A DNA stretch of 64,000 nt from Sepiola atlantica (taxonomy: Eukaryota; Mollusca; Cephalopoda; Sepiida; Sepiolidae), in contig CAUVYP010000262.1 of NCBI GenBank assembly GCA_963556195.1, forward strand, positions 1,900,701 through 1,964,700, in the 5' to 3' direction. A model generated the notes under the pieces. The model was not told the origin of the DNA. It worked only from the letters and a program-made list of their open reading frames with translations, and ran no database searches. Shown piece by piece: positions 34,245 through 47,164 of the stretch. The stretch's first letter is position 1. Each line of letters begins with the position of its first letter. A program made the translations under genes and the position numbers.

Positions 34245-36098
34245 ATTAGGGGGTCGGGGAAAATTTTAGGGGTCAGGCCAAATTTTTTAGGGCTCCGGCC
34301 AAATTTTTTTGGTTTTCTTTTTTTTAACTTAAAATAATTCTCAGGGTTGTGGAACAATGAAAAAAAAAGTTGGGGGTGGGGCTGGAGAGATTAGGGGGTA
34401 GGGGAAAATTTTAGGGGTCAGGCCAAATCTTATAGGGGTCCGGCCAAATTTTTTTTTTTTCTTTTTTTGAACTTAAAATAATTCTCAGGGTTGTTATACA
34501 CTGAAAAAAAAAGTGGGGGGGGGGGGGGCTGGAGAGATTAGGGGGTCAGGTAAAATTTTAGGGGTCAGGCCAAATTTTTAGGGGTCAGGCCAAATTTTTT
34601 TTTTTTTTTGAACTTAAAATATTTCTCAGGGTTGTGGGACACTGACATAAAAAGTTGGGGGGTGCTGGAGAGATTAGGGGGTCGGGGAAAATTTTAGAGG
34701 TCAGGCCAAATTTTTTAGGGGTCCGGCCAAATTTTTTTGTTTTTTTTTGTTTTGAAGTGAAACTATTTCTCAGGGTTGGGGGAGAGTGAAAAATTAGGGG
34801 GCTGGAGAGATTTAGGGGTCGGGGAAAATTTTAGGGGTCAGGACGAACTTTTTAGGGGTCAGGCCAAATTTTTTTGTTTTTCTTTGTTTTGAAGTTAAAA
34901 TATTTCTCAGGGTTGGAGGAGAGTGAAAAATTAGGGGGCTGGAGAGATTTAGGGGTCGGGGAAAATTTTAGGGGTCAGGACGAACTTTTTAGGGGTCAGG
35001 CCAATTTTTTTGTTTTTTTTTGTTTTGAAGTCAAAGTATTTTTCAGGGTTGGAGGAGAGTGAAAAATTAGGGGGCTGGAGAGATTTAGGGGTCGGGGAAA
35101 ATTTTAGGAGTCAGGACGAACTTTTTAGGGGTCAGGCCAAATTTTTATCTTTTTTTTTGTTTTGAACTCAAAATATTTCTCATGGTTGGGGGAGAGTGAA
35201 AAATTAGGGGGCTGGAGACATTTAGGGTCGGGAAAATTTTAGGGGTCAGGCGGAACTTTTTAGGGGTCAGGCCAAATGTTGTTGTTGTTTTTTGTTTTGA
35301 AGTCAAAATATATCTCATGGTTGGGGGAGAGTGAAAAATTAGGGGCTGGAGAGATTTAGGGGACGGGGAAAATTTCAGGGGTCAGGACACACTTTTTAGG
35401 GGTCAGGCCAAATTTTTTTGTTTTTTTTTGTTTTGAAGTCAAAATATTTCTCATGGTTGGAGGAGAGTGAAAAATTAGAGGGCTGGAGAGATTTAGGGGT
35501 CGGGGAAAATTTTAGGGTCAGGACAAACCTTTTAGGGGTCAGGCCAAATTTTTTTCTTTTTTTTGGTGTTGAACTGAAAATATTTCTCAGGGTTGGGGGA
35601 GAGTGAACAATTAGGGGGCTGGAGAGATTTAGGGGTCGGGGAAAATTTTAAGGGGTCAGGCGGAACTTTTTAGGGGTCAGGCCAAATTTTTTTGTTTTTT
35701 TTTGTTTTGAAGTCAAAATATTTCTCATCGTCAGGGGAGAGTGAAAAATTACAGGGCTGGAGAGATTCAGGGGTCGGGGAAAATTTTAGGGGTCAGGACG
35801 AACTTTTTAGGGTCAGGCCAAATTTTTTTCTTTTTTTTTGTTTTGAACTCAAAATATTTCTCATGGTTGGGGGAGAGTGAAAAATTAGGGGGCTGGAGAC
35901 ATTTAGGGTGGGGAAAATTTTAGGGGTCAGGCGGAACTTTTTAGGGGTCAGGCCAAATTTTTTTGTTTTTTTTTGTTTTGAAGTCAAAATATTTCTCATG
36001 GTTGGGGGAGAGTGAAAAATTAGGGGCTGAAGAGATTTAGGGGACGGGGAAAATTTTAGGAGTCAGGCCAAATTTTTTAGGGGTCTGCCCAAATTTAG
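34245..36098. repeat. ~137-bp G-rich satellite, ~13 copies (unit 2)
   Basis: The first four monomers are a divergent subtype with AACTTAAAATAATTCTCAGG; the rest match the main type. The divergent subtype also starts the unit 3 array (38826 onward), which supports common descent of the two units. Confidence 0.92.
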
Positions 36099-37300
36099 GG
36101 GCGGCGATATGTACGTATTTAGCTTCCACACCGGGGCGGCGATAGGTACTTATTTAGCATTCAGCGGTGGTGATAGGTACTTATATAGCATGTGCACATG
36201 GGCGGTAATAAGTACGTATATAGTATGCACACTGGGGCAGTGATAGGTATGTATTTAGCATGCGCACTGAGGCAGCGATCGGTTCATATATAGCACGCGA
36301 ACCGGGGCGGCGATAGGTACGTATATAGCACGCGCACATGGGCGGCGAAAGGTACATGTTTAAAATTCACACCGGGGCATCGATAGGTACGTATTTAGAA
36401 TTCACACCGGGGCGGCGATAGGTATGTATTTAGCATTCACACCGGGGCAGCGATAGGTATGTATTTAGCATTCGCACCGGGGTGGCGATATGTACGTATT
36501 TAGCTTCCGCACCGGGGCGGCGATAGGTACGTATTTAGAATTCACACTGGGGCGGCAATAGGTACGTATTTAGAATTCACACCGGGGCGGCGATATGTAC
36601 GTATTTAGCTTCCACACCAGGGCGGCGATCGGTACGTATTTAGAATTCAGGGGTAGCGATAGCTACGTATATAGCATGTACACATGGGCAGCAATAAGTA
36701 CGTACATAGCATGCGCTCTGCGGCGGCGATCAGTACATATATTGCACGCGCACTGGGGCGGCGAAAGGTATGTATTTCGCATTCGCACCGTAGTGGTGAT
36801 AGGTACATATTTAGCATTCGCACTGGGGCGGCTATAGGTACGTATTTAGCATTTGCACCAGGGCGGCTATAGGTACGTATTTAGCATTCGCACTGGGCCG
36901 GCGATAGGTACGTATTTAGCATTCACACCAAAGCGGCAATATGTACATATTAATTATTCGCACTAGGGCAGCGATAGGTACTTATGTAGCATGCACACCA
37001 GGGCGCAATTGGTATGTCTTTAGTATTCGCACTAGGGCAGCGATAGGTACTTATGTAGCATGCACACCGGGGCGCAATAGGTATGTATTTAGCATTCACA
37101 CCGGGGCAACGATAGGTACTATTTAGCATTCGCAACGGGGCGGCGATAGGTACTTAAATAGTATCTGCACCGGGGCGGCGATAGGTACGTATATAGTATG
37201 TGCACTGGGGCGGCGATAGGTACGTATATAGTATGCGCACCGGGGTGATGATAGATACGTATATAGTATGAACACCGGGGTGGAGATAAGTACCTATATA
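36099..37300 (+). repeat. 35-bp minisatellite, ~34 copies (unit 2)
   Basis: Appears identical to 31489-32690 base for base at a 4,610-bp offset. Confidence 0.93.
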
Positions 37301-37577
37301 GAAGGCGCAGATAGAGGTGTTACTTTTTATAGAAATATGTCATACTATTACCCTGGGCAATTGGAGAAATGGTGGGGAAGAAACAGCTTTTGCAGAAGGC
37401 AAAATTAGAAAGTAGCAGCGAAATGGGGCGACCAGGGAAGAGAAAGGTAGCAGATAAAGAGACGGCTATAGAGAGAGGGGGCGGACATAGAAGTTTGAAT
37501 ATAAAGATGTTACACACACGATCTTTCTTCAAATATATGTTTTTATGACCCCGAGCAACGCCGGGTAGCCCCGCTAG
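37301..37577 (+). mobile_element. Helitron 3' terminal block (unit 2)
   Basis: Same hairpin and CTAG as 32691-32967, again followed directly by the TC of the next unit. Confidence 0.85.
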
Positions 37578-38259
37578 TCTATTATATAAAGGGCAGTTGT
37601 CTGTATGTCTGTTTGTTTGTATGTTCAGTATCTTCTCAAAAACTACCCGACGACATGTCAAAAAGTTGACATCTACAGGACCGCACAAATCCCGGATGTA
37701 AAATATCTAAAAATCGCGAAAATCGATTCACTCACTAGCACTCAACCGGACCACTTTCCGACAAAAGGTAGCAGTTTTTTCGTATTTTTCACAACGTTTT
37801 ACACGTTAATATGTAGTAAATTCGAAATAATCTAATGTATTTATGTACTAATCCGATAAAAATGCCGAGTCACTATAAACATCCCATAATCCCTTGCCGG
37901 ATGTACCCGGTCTTGCCCTAAATTGTGTCCGGTTGTATCAGATCATCCAATAACTTCTGTCCGGTTGCATCAATAACAACATAGGAATCCTACGTTAAGA
38001 GTGTGTAGTGAAACAAGGGTTGCTCAATCACATCCGCACCTGTCCCATAATCCCTTGCCGGATGTACCCGGTCTTGCTCTAAATTGTGTCCGGTTATATC
38101 AGGTCATCATGACGTCAGAGAGTGGCAGATAATTTGAAAAATAATGCAAAGTGGCGGGAATAAATTCACTCACACTACAACCTTTTAATAGACACTAATA
38201 TTCCTCCCACTCCCTTCCGTTATCATGATAGGCATTACCTCCTCCTTTCATGTCAAATT

Positions 38260-38500
38260 GGGGGGGGGGGGTGACGGCATTCGCCGGTGTGAGCGCCTCA
38301 GGCCAAATTTGGGGGAGGGGGTTTCGGTATTCGCCGGATGGGCGCCTCAGGCCAAATTTGGGGGAGGGGGAGTGTCGGCATTCTCCGACGCTCACACCTT
38401 TTTGAGAGGGTGGAGATAGTGTAGTATCTGTTGCGAGGAGAGAGTGTCAGCATTCGCCGGTGTGAGCGCCTCAGGCCAAATTTTTTCTTGGGGGGGGGAT
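38260..38500. repeat. G-rich repeat (CATTCGCCGG...GCGCCTCAGGCCAAAT), unit 3 copy
   Basis: Same block as 33650-33890, differing in the lengths of two G runs. Confidence 0.78.
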
Positions 38501-38506
38501 ATTGAA

Positions 38507-38818
38507 CAAATCTATAATAAAGACCAATGTGCATTTATTTGTATCTATAATAAAGACCAATGTGCATTTATTTGTATCTATAATAAAGACCAATGTGCAT
38601 TTATTTGTATCTATAATAAAGGCCAATGTGCATTTATTTGCATCTATAATAAAGACCAATGTGCATTTATTTGTATCTATAATAAAGACCAATGTGCATT
38701 TATTTGCATCTATAATAAAGGCCAATGTGCATTTATTTGTATCTATAATAAAGACCAATGTGCATTTATTTGCATCTATAATAAAAGCCAATGTGCATTT
38801 ATTTGTATCTATAATAAA
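38507..38818. repeat. 33-bp minisatellite, 9 copies (unit 3)
   Basis: Same array as 33897-34240 minus one unit. Loss of a single whole unit is the main difference between units 2 and 3 in this part. Confidence 0.92.
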
Positions 38819-38825
38819 CAGATTA

Positions 38826-41382
38826 GGGGGTCGGGGAAAATTTTAGGGGTCAGGCCAAATTTTTTAGGGCTCCGGCCAAATTTTTTTGGTTTTCTTTTTT
38901 TTAACTTAAAATAATTCTCAGGGTTGTGGAACAATGAAAAAAAAAGTTGGGGGTGGGGCTGGAGAGATTAGGGGGTAGGGGAAAATTTTAGGGGTCAGGC
39001 CAAATCTTATAGGGGTCCGGCCAAATTTTTTTTTTTTTCTTTTTTTGAACTTAAAATAATTCTCAGGGTTGTTATACACTGAAAAAAAAAGTGGGGGGGG
39101 GCTGGAGAGATTAGGGGGTCAGGTAAAATTTTAGGGGTCAGGCCAAATTTTTAGGGGTCAGGCCAAATTTTTTTTTTTTTTTGAACTTAAAATATTTCTC
39201 AGGGTTGTGGGACACTGACATAAAAAGTTGGGGGGTGCTGGAGAGATTAGGGGGTCGGGGAAAATTTTAGAGGTCAGGCCAAATTTTTTAGGGGTCCGGC
39301 CAAATTTTTTTGTTTTTTTTTGTTTTGAAGTGAAACTATTTCTCAGGGTTGGGGGAGAGTGAAAAATTAGGGGGCTGGAGAGATTTAGGGGTCGGGGAAA
39401 ATTTTAGGGGTCAGGACGAACTTTTTAGGGGTCAGGCCAAATTTTTTTGTTTTTTTTTGTTTTGAAGTTAAAATATTTCTCAGGGTTGGAGGAGAGTGAA
39501 AAATTAGGGGGCTGGAGAGATTTAGGGGTCGGGGAAAATTTTAGGGGTCAGGACGAACTTTTTAGGGGTCAGGCCAATTTTTTTGTTTTTTTTTGTTTTG
39601 AAGTCAAAGTATTTTTCAGGGTTGGAGGAGAGTGAAAAATTAGGGGGCTGGAGAGATTTAGGGGTCGGGGAAAATTTTAGGAGTCAGGACGAACTTTTTA
39701 GGGGTCAGGCCAAATTTTTATCTTTTTTTTTGTTTTGAACTCAAAATATTTCTCATGGTTGGGGGAGAGTGAAAAATTAGGGGGCTGGAGACATTTAGGG
39801 TCGGGAAAATTTTAGGGGTCAGGCGGAACTTTTTAGGGGTCAGGCCAAATGTTGTTGTTGTTTTTTGTTTTGAAGTCAAAATATTTCTCAGGGTGGGGGG
39901 AGAGTGAAAAATTAGGGGGCTGGAGAGATTTAGGGGTCGGGGAAAATTTTAGGGGTCAGGACGAACTTTTTAAGGGTCAGGCCAAATTTTTTTGTTTTTT
40001 TTTGTTTTGAAGTCAAAATATTTTTCATGGTTGGAGGAGAGTGAAAAATTAGGGGGCTGGAGAGATTAAGGGGTCGGGGAAAATTTTAGGGGTCAGGACG
40101 AACTTTTTAGGGGTCAGGCCAAATTTTTTTATTTTTTTTGTTTTTTTTTGTTTTGAAGTCAAAATATTTCTCAGGGTTGGGGGAGAGTGAAAAATTAGGG
40201 GGCTGGAGAGATTTAGGAGTCGGGGAAAATTTTAGAGGTCAGAACGAACTTTTTAGGGGTCAGGCCAAATTTTTTTCTTTTTGTTTTGTTTTGAAGTCAA
40301 AGTATTTCTCATGGTTGGAGGAGAGTGAAAAATTAGATGGCTGGAGAGATTAAGGGGTCGGGGAAAATTTTAGGGGTCAAGACGAACTTTTTAAGGGTCA
40401 GGCCAAATTTTTTTGTTTTTTTTTGTTTTGAAGTCAAAATATATCTAATGGTTGTAAGAGAGTGAAAAATTAGGGGGCTGGAGAGATTTAGGGGTCGGGG
40501 AAAATTTTAGGGGTCAGGACGAACTTTTTAGGGGTCAGGCCAAATTTTTTTGTTTTTTTTTGTTTTGAAGTCAAAATATTTTTCATGGTTGGAGGAGAGT
40601 GAAAAATTAGGGGGCTGGAGAGATTTAGGGGTCGGGGAAAATTTTAGGGGTCAGGACGAACTTTTTAGGGGTCAGGCCTAATTTTTTTATTTTTTTTTGT
40701 TTTTTTTTGTTTTGAAGTCAAAGTATTTCTCATGGTTGGGGGAGAGTGAAAAATTAGGGGGCTGGAGAGATTTAGGGGTCGGGGAAAATTTTAGGGGTCA
40801 GGACGAACTTTTTAGGGGTCAGGCCAAATTTTTTTGTTTTTTTTTGTTTTGAAGTCAAAATATATCTAATGGTTGTAAGAGAGTGAAAAATTAGGGGGCT
40901 GGAGAGATTTAGGGGTCGGGGAAAATTTTAGGGGTCACGACGAACTTTTTAGGGGTCAGGCCAAATTTTTTGGTTTATTTTTTATTTTTTTGTTTTGAAG
41001 TCAAAATATTTCTCAGGGTTGGGGGACAGTGAAAAATTAGGGGGCTGGAGAGATTTAGGGGTCGGGGAAAATTTTAGGGGTCAGGACGAACGTTTTAGGG
41101 GTCAAGCCAAATTTTTTTGTTTTTTTTTGTTTTGAAGTCAAAGTATTTCTCAGGGTTGGAGGAGAGTGAAAAATTAGGGGGCTGGAGAGATTTAGGGGTC
41201 GGGGTAAATTTTAGGGGTCAGGACGAACTTTTTAGGGATCAGGCCAAATTTTCTTTGTTTTTTATTGTTTTGAAGTCAAAATATTTCTCATGGTTGGAGG
41301 AGAGTGAAAAATTAGGTGGCTGGAGAGATTGAGGGGTCGGGGAAAATTTTAGGGGTCAGGACGAACTTTTTAGGGGTCAGGC

Positions 41383-41414
<32 letters not shown>

Positions 41415-43446
41415 GTTTTGAAGTCAAAATATTTCTCAGGGTTGGGGGAGAGTGAAAAATTAGGGGGCTGGAGAGATTTAGGGGTGGGGAAAATTTTAGG
41501 GGTCAGGACGAACTTTTTAGGGGTCAGGCCAAATTTTTTTGTTTTTTTTTGTTTTGAAGTCAAAATATTTCTCATGGTTGGAGGAGAGTGAAAAATAAGG
41601 GGGCTGGAGAGATTTAGGGGTCAGGCGGAACTTTTTAGGGGTCAGGCCAAATTTTTTTCTTTTTTTTGGTTTTGAACTCAAAATATTTCTCAGGGTTGGG
41701 GGAGAGTGAAAAATTAGGGGGCTGAAGAGATTGAGGGGTCGGGGAAAATTTTAGGGGTCAGGCGGAACTTTTTAGGATTCAGGCTAAATTTTTTTGTTTT
41801 TTTTTGTTTTGAAGTCAAAATATTTCTCATCGTTAGGGGAGAGTGAAAAATTAGGGGGCTGGAGAGATTTAGGGGTCGGGGAAAATTTTAGGGGTCAGGC
41901 CGAACTTTTTAGGGGTCAGGCCAAATTTTTTTATTTTTTTTTGTTTTGAACTCTTAATATTTCTCAGGGTTGGGAGAGAGTGAACAATTAGGGGGCTGGA
42001 GAGATTCAGGGGTTGGGAAAAATTTTAGGGGTCAGAACGAACTTTTTAGGGGTCAGGCAAAATTTTTTTCTTTTTTTTGGTTTTGAACTCAAAATATTTC
42101 TCAGGGTTGGGGGAGAGTTAAAAATTAGGCGGCTGAAGAGATTGAGGGGTCGGGGAAAATTTTAGGGGTCAGGCGGAACTTTTTAGGGGTCAGGCTAAAT
42201 TTTTTTGTTTTTTTTTGTTTTGAAGTCAAAATATTTCTCATCGTTAGGGGAGAGTGAAAAATTAGGGGGCTGGAGAGATTTAGGGGTCGGGGAAAATTTT
42301 AGGGGTCAGGCGGAACTTTTTAGGGGTTGGGCCAAATTTTTTTCTTTTTTTGTTTTGAAGTCAAAATATTTCTCATGGTTGGGGGAGAGTGAAAAATTAG
42401 GGGGTTGGAGAGATTCAGAGGTCGGGGAAAATTGTAGGGGTCAGGACGAACTTTTTAGGGGTCAGGCCAAATTTTTTTGTTTTTTTTTGTTTTGAAGTCA
42501 AAATATTTTTCATGGTTGGAGGAGAGTGAAAAATTAGGGGGCTGGAGAGATTTAGGGGTCGGGGAAAATTTTAGGGGTCAGGACGAACTTTTTAGGGGTC
42601 AGGCCTAATTTTTTTATTTTTTTTTGTTTTTTTTTGTTTTGAAGTCAAAATATTTCTCAGGGTTGGGGGAGAGTGAAAAATTAGGGGGCTGGAGAGATTT
42701 AGGAGTCGGGGAAAATTTTAGGGGTCAGAACGAACCTTTTAGGGGTCAGGCCAAATTTTTTTGTTTTTTTTTGTTTTGAAGTCAAAGTATTTCTCATGGT
42801 TGGGGGAGAGTGAAAAATTAGGGGGCTGGAGAGATTTAGGGGTCGGGGAAAATTTTAGGGGTCAGGACGAACTTTTTAGGGGTCAGGCCAAATTTTTTTG
42901 TTTTTTTTTGTTTTGAAGTCAAAATATATCTAATGGTTGTAAGAGAGTGAAAAATTAGGGGGCTGGAGAGATTTAGGGGTCGGGGAAAATTTTAGGGGTC
43001 ACGACGAACTTTTTAGGGGTCAGGCCAAATTTTTTGGTTTATTTTTTATTTTTTTGTTTTGAAGTCAAAATATTTCTCAGGGTTGGGGGACAGTGAAAAA
43101 TTAGGGGGCTGGAGAGATTTAGGGGTCGGGGAAAATTTTAGGGGTCAGGACGAACGTTTTAGGGGTCAAGCCAAATTTTTTTGTTTTTTTTTGTTTTGAA
43201 GTCAAAGTATTTCTCAGGGTTGGAGGAGAGTGAAAAATTAGGGGGCTGGAGAGATTTAGGGGTCGGGGTAAATTTTAGGGGTCAGGACGAACTTTTTAGG
43301 GATCAGGCCAAATTTTCTTTGTTTTTTATTGTTTTGAAGTCAAAATATTTCTCATGGTTGGAGGAGAGTGAAAAATTAGGTGGCTGGAGAGATTGAGGGG
43401 TCGGGGAAAATTTTAGGGGTCAGGACGAACTTTTTAGGGGTCAGGC

Positions 43447-43478
<32 letters not shown>

Positions 43479-46400
43479 GTTTTGAAGTCAAAATATTTCT
43501 CAGGGTTGGGGGAGAGTGAAAAATTAGGGGGCTGGAGAGATTTAGGGGTGGGGAAAATTTTAGGGGTCAGGACGAACTTTTTAGGGGTCAGGCCAAATTT
43601 TTTTGTTTTTTTTTGTTTTGAAGTCAAAATATTTCTCATGGTTGGAGGAGAGTGAAAAATAAGGGGGCTGGAGAGATTTAGGGGTCAGGATGAACTTTTT
43701 AGGGGTCAGGCCAAATTTTTTTCTTTTTTTTGGTTTTGAACTCAAAATATTTCTCAGGGTTGGGGGAGAGTGAAAAATTAGGGGGCTGAAGAGATTGAGG
43801 GGTCGGGGAAAATTTTAGGGGTCAGGCGGAACTTTTTAGGATTCAGGCTAAATTTTTTTGTTTTTTTTTGTTTTGAAGTCAAAATATTTCTCATCGTTAG
43901 GGGAGAGTGAAAAATTAGGGGGCTGGAGAGATTTAGGGGTCGGGGAAAATTTTAGGGGTCAGGCCGAACTTTTTAGGGGTCAGGCCAAATTTTTTTATTT
44001 TTTTTTGTTTTGAACTCTTAATATTTCTCAGGGTTGGGAGAGAGTGAACAATTAGGGGGCTGGAGAGATTCAGGGGTTGGGAAAAATTTTAGGGGTCAGA
44101 ACGAACTTTTTAGGGGTCAGGCAAAATTTTTTTCTTTTTTTTGGTTTTGAACTCAAAATATTTCTCAGGGTTGGGGGAGAGTTAAAAATTAGGCGGCTGA
44201 AGAGATTGAGGGGTCGGGGAAAATTTTAGGGGTCAGGCGGAACTTTTTAGGGGTCAGGCTAAATTTTTTTGTTTTTTTTTGTTTTGAAGTCAAAATATTT
44301 CTCATCGTTAGGGGAGAGTGAAAAATTAGGGGGCTGGAGAGATTTAGGGGTCGGGGAAAATTTTAGGGGTCAGGCGGAACTTTTTAGGGGTTGGGCCAAA
44401 TTTTTTTCTTTTTTTGTTTTGAAGTCAAAATATTTCTCATGGTTGGGGGAGAGTGAAAAATTAGGGGGTTGGAGAGATTCAGAGGTCGGGGAAAATTGTA
44501 GGGGTCAGGACGAACTTTTTAGGGGTCAGGCCAAATTTTTTTGTTTTTTTTTGTTTTGAAGTCAAAATATTTTTCATCGTTGGAGGAGAGTGAAAAATTA
44601 GGTGGCTGGAGAGATTGAGGGGTCGGGGAAAATTTTAGGGGTCAGGACGAACTTTTTAGGGGTCAGGCCAAATTTTTTTGTTTTTTTTTGTTTTGAAGTC
44701 AAAATATTTCTCAGGGTTGGGGGAGAGTGAAAAATTAGGGGGCTGGAGAGATTTAGGGGTCGGGGAAAATTTTAGGGGTCAGGCGGAACTTTTTAGGGGT
44801 CAGGCCAAATTTTTTTATTTTTTTTTGTTTTGAACTCTTAATATTTCTCAGGGTTGGGAGAGAGTGAACAATTAGGGGGCTGGAGAGATTCAGGGGTTGG
44901 GAAAAATTTTAGGGGTCAGAACGAACTTTTTAGGGGTCAGGCCAAATTTTTTTCTTTTTTTTGGTTTTGAACTCAAAATATTTCTCAGGGTTGGGGATGA
45001 GTGAAAAATTAGGGGGCTGAAGAGATTGAGGGGTCGGGGAAAATTTTAGGGGTCAGGCGGAACTTTTTAGGGGTCAGGCTAAATTTTTTTGTTTTTTTTT
45101 GTTTTGAAGTCAAAATATTTCTCATCGTTAGGGGAGAGTGAAAAATTAGGGGGCTGGAGAGATTTAGGGGTGGGGAAAATTTTAGGGGTCAGGACGAACT
45201 TTTTAGGGGTCAGGCCAAATTTTTTTGTTTTTTTTTGTTTTGAAGTCAAAATATTTCTCATGGTTGGAGGAGAGTGAAAAATAAGGGGGCTGGAGAGATT
45301 TAGGGGTCAGGCGGAACTTTTTAGGGGTCAGGCCAAATTTTTTTCTTTTTTTTGGTTTTGAACTCAAAATATTTCTCAGGGTTGGGGGAGAGTGAAAAAT
45401 TAGGGGGCTGAAGAGATTGAGGGGTCGGGGAAAATTTTAGGGGTCAGGCGGAACTTTTTAGGATTCAGGCTAAATTTTTTTGTTTTTTTTTGTTTTGAAG
45501 TCAAAATATTTCTCATCGTTAGGGGAGAGTGAAAAATTAGGGGGCTGGAGAGATTTAGGGGTCGGGGAAAATTTTAGGGGTCAGGCCGAACTTTTTAGGG
45601 GTCAGGCCAAATTTTTTTATTTTTTTTTGTTTTGAACTCTTAATATTTCTCAGGGTTGGGAGAGAGTGAACAATTAGGGGGCTGGAGAGATTCAGGGGTT
45701 GGGAAAAATTTTAGGGGTCAGAACGAACTTTTTAGGGGTCAGGCAAAATTTTTTTCTTTTTTTTGGTTTTGAACTCAAAATATTTCTCAGGGTTGGGGGA
45801 GAGTTAAAAATTAGGCGGCTGAAGAGATTGAGGGGTCGGGGAAAATTTTAGGGGTCAGGCGGAACTTTTTAGGGGTCAGGCTAAATTTTTTTGTTTTTTT
45901 TTGTTTTGAAGTCAAAATATTTCTCATCGTTAGGGGAGAGTGAAAAATTAGGGGGCTGGAGAGATTTAGGGGTCGGGGAAAATTTTAGGGGTCAGGCGGA
46001 ACTTTTTAGGGGTTGGGCCAAATTTTTTTCTTTTTTTGTTTTGAAGTCAAAATATTTCTCATGGTTGGGGGAGAGTGAAAAATTAGGGGGTTGGAGAGAT
46101 TCAGAGGTCGGGGAAAATTGTAGGGGTCAGGACGAACTTTTTAGGGGTCAGGCCAAATTTTTTTGTTTTTTTTTGTTTTGAAGTCAAAATATTTTTCATG
46201 GTTGGAGGAGAGTGAAAAATTAGGGGGCTGGAGAGATTTAGGGGTCGGGGAAAATTTTAGGGGTCAGGACGAACTTTTTAGGGGTCAGGCCTAATTTTTT
46301 TATTTTTTTTTGTTTTTTTTTGTTTTGAAGTCAAAATATTTCTCAGGGTTGGGGGAGAGTGAAAAATTAGGGGGCTGGAGAGATTTAGGAGTCGGGGAAA

Positions 46401-47132
46401 ATTTTAGGGGTCAGAACGAACCTTTTAGGGGTCAGGCCAAATTTTTTTGTTTTTTTTTGTTTTGAAGTCAAAGTATTTCTCATGGTTGGGGGAGAGTGAA
46501 AAATTAGGGGGCTGGAGAGATTTAGGGGTCGGGGAAAATTTTAGGGGTCAGGACGAACTTTTTAGGGGTCAGGCCAAATTTTTTTGTTTTTTTTTGTTTT
46601 GAAGTCAAAATATATCTAATGGTTGTAAGAGAGTGAAAAATTAGGGGGCTGGAGAGATTTAGGGGTCGGGGAAAATTTTAGGGGTCACGACGAACTTTTT
46701 AGGGGTCAGGCCAAATTTTTTGGTTTATTTTTTATTTTTTTGTTTTGAAGTCAAAATATTTCTCAGGGTTGGGGGACAGTGAAAAATTAGGGGGCTGGAG
46801 AGATTTAGGGGTCGGGGAAAATTTTAGGGGTCAGGACGAACGTTTTAGGGGTCAAGCCAAATTTTTTTGTTTTTTTTTGTTTTGAAGTCAAAGTATTTCT
46901 CAGGGTTGGAGGAGAGTGAAAAATTAGGGGGCTGGAGAGATTTAGGGGTCGGGGTAAATTTTAGGGGTCAGGACGAACTTTTTAGGGATCAGGCCAAATT
47001 TTCTTTGTTTTTTATTGTTTTGAAGTCAAAATATTTCTCATGGTTGGAGGAGAGTGAAAAATTAGGTGGCTGGAGAGATTGAGGGGTCGGGGAAAATTTT
47101 AGGGGTCAGGACGAACTTTTTAGGGGTCAGGC

Positions 47133-47164
<32 letters not shown>

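Larger units (their letters stand above)
32968..37577 (+). mobile_element. Helitron unit 2 (4,610-bp non-autonomous unit)
   Basis: It starts TCTATTATATAAAGGGCAG and ends with the hairpin and CTAG at 37574-37577. The order inside is 5' block (32968-33650), G-rich repeat, 33-bp array, 137-bp satellite, 35-bp array and 3' block. Positions about 31.4-35.3 kb match 36.0-39.9 kb at a 4,610-bp offset, with only G-run length changes and one 33-bp unit lost. No Rep or helicase is present. It is either a rolling-circle concatemer unit or a very recent tandem duplication. Confidence 0.85.
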
